Positions 63,875-64,000 of a stretch of DNA of 64,000 nucleotides are shown piece by piece. The notes beneath the pieces are model-generated. The model saw only the letters and a list, made by a program, of their open reading frames with translations. It ran no database searches and was not told the origin of the DNA. Numbering within the stretch: position 1 is the stretch's first letter; the number at the start of each line of letters is the position of its first letter. This DNA is from Breviolum minutum Mf 1.05b.01 (taxonomy: Eukaryota; Sar; Dinophyceae; Suessiales; Symbiodiniaceae), in assembly GCA_000507305.1 (NCBI GenBank), contig DF241067.1, positions 1-64,000 on the forward strand, read 5' to 3'. Both the position numbers and the translations under genes were made by a program.

Positions 63875-64000
63875 GTGAGGCAGTCGTCTCTAAGAAGGAT
63901 CGGTGTCATGGTTGTAATCTTTGAGGTGGTTGCGGGTTGTCTCTTGAACATTAAAGTCATTGGGTAAATGTGACTGATACTGATGCTGATTGAATTTGCA

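Noticed and set aside
63875..63924. Reading the last FtsH exon through to TGA at 63922
   Set aside because: Possible, but the strong GTGAGG donor at 63875 and the loss of conserved character after it make an intron more likely; left open.

Overview
The window looks like nuclear DNA of a dinoflagellate, most likely a Symbiodiniaceae symbiont. The evidence is: tiny GC-rich exons in AT-richer introns full of hairpin repeats; splice acceptors that are almost always AG|G; donors that are often GC instead of GT; a plastid presequence with a signal peptide ending in an FVAP motif; a degenerate dinoflagellate spliced-leader sequence in front of an intronless gene; the Symbiodinium-type 'DGSVVTWG' repeat protein; and a LINE retrotransposon that carries a cytosine methyltransferase. 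All recognised genes are on the + strand.

Layout. 1-22.1 kb holds a loose series of exon-like segments with AG|G acceptors and GT/GC donors. They probably belong to one or more upstream genes that I cannot identify. Within this stretch lie an intronless ubiquitin-like plus RCC1-like repeat gene (5637-6977), probably a retrogene, and the 3' remnant of an older LINE (14175-15617, RNase H domain). 22.16-63.9 kb is one very large gene of about 33 exons encoding a plastid-targeted FtsH AAA+ zinc protease. Its order is presequence, lumenal segment, membrane segment, AAA+ module (Walker A, Walker B, SRH), HEAGH protease module and C-terminal helices. The gene probably continues past the right edge.

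In the FtsH intron between 46948 and 58400 sits a complete LINE of about 10.2 kb (47518-57763), in the same orientation as the gene, flanked by a perfect 16-bp target-site duplication. ORF1 (1564 aa) has a C5 cytosine methyltransferase, a probable ubiquitin-like fold, a Ulp1/C48-like cysteine-protease-like domain, a conserved ORF1 core and a coiled coil. ORF2 (1745 aa) has AP endonuclease, reverse transcriptase, a zinc knuckle and RNase H. ORF1 and ORF2 share one reading frame and are separated by a single TGA in the context TGA-CTA-G, a known readthrough context, with no other stop before ORF2. This element is the most interesting object here. Methyltransferase-bearing LINEs have been described in Symbiodinium; the ubiquitin-like/Ulp1-like pair and the readthrough architecture are my own reading of this sequence.

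Most other DNA is intron or spacer with several hairpin (MITE-like) families, microsatellites, a 71-bp minisatellite, a 213-bp tandem duplication and one 149-base assembly gap. No tRNA, rRNA or CRISPR array was seen.
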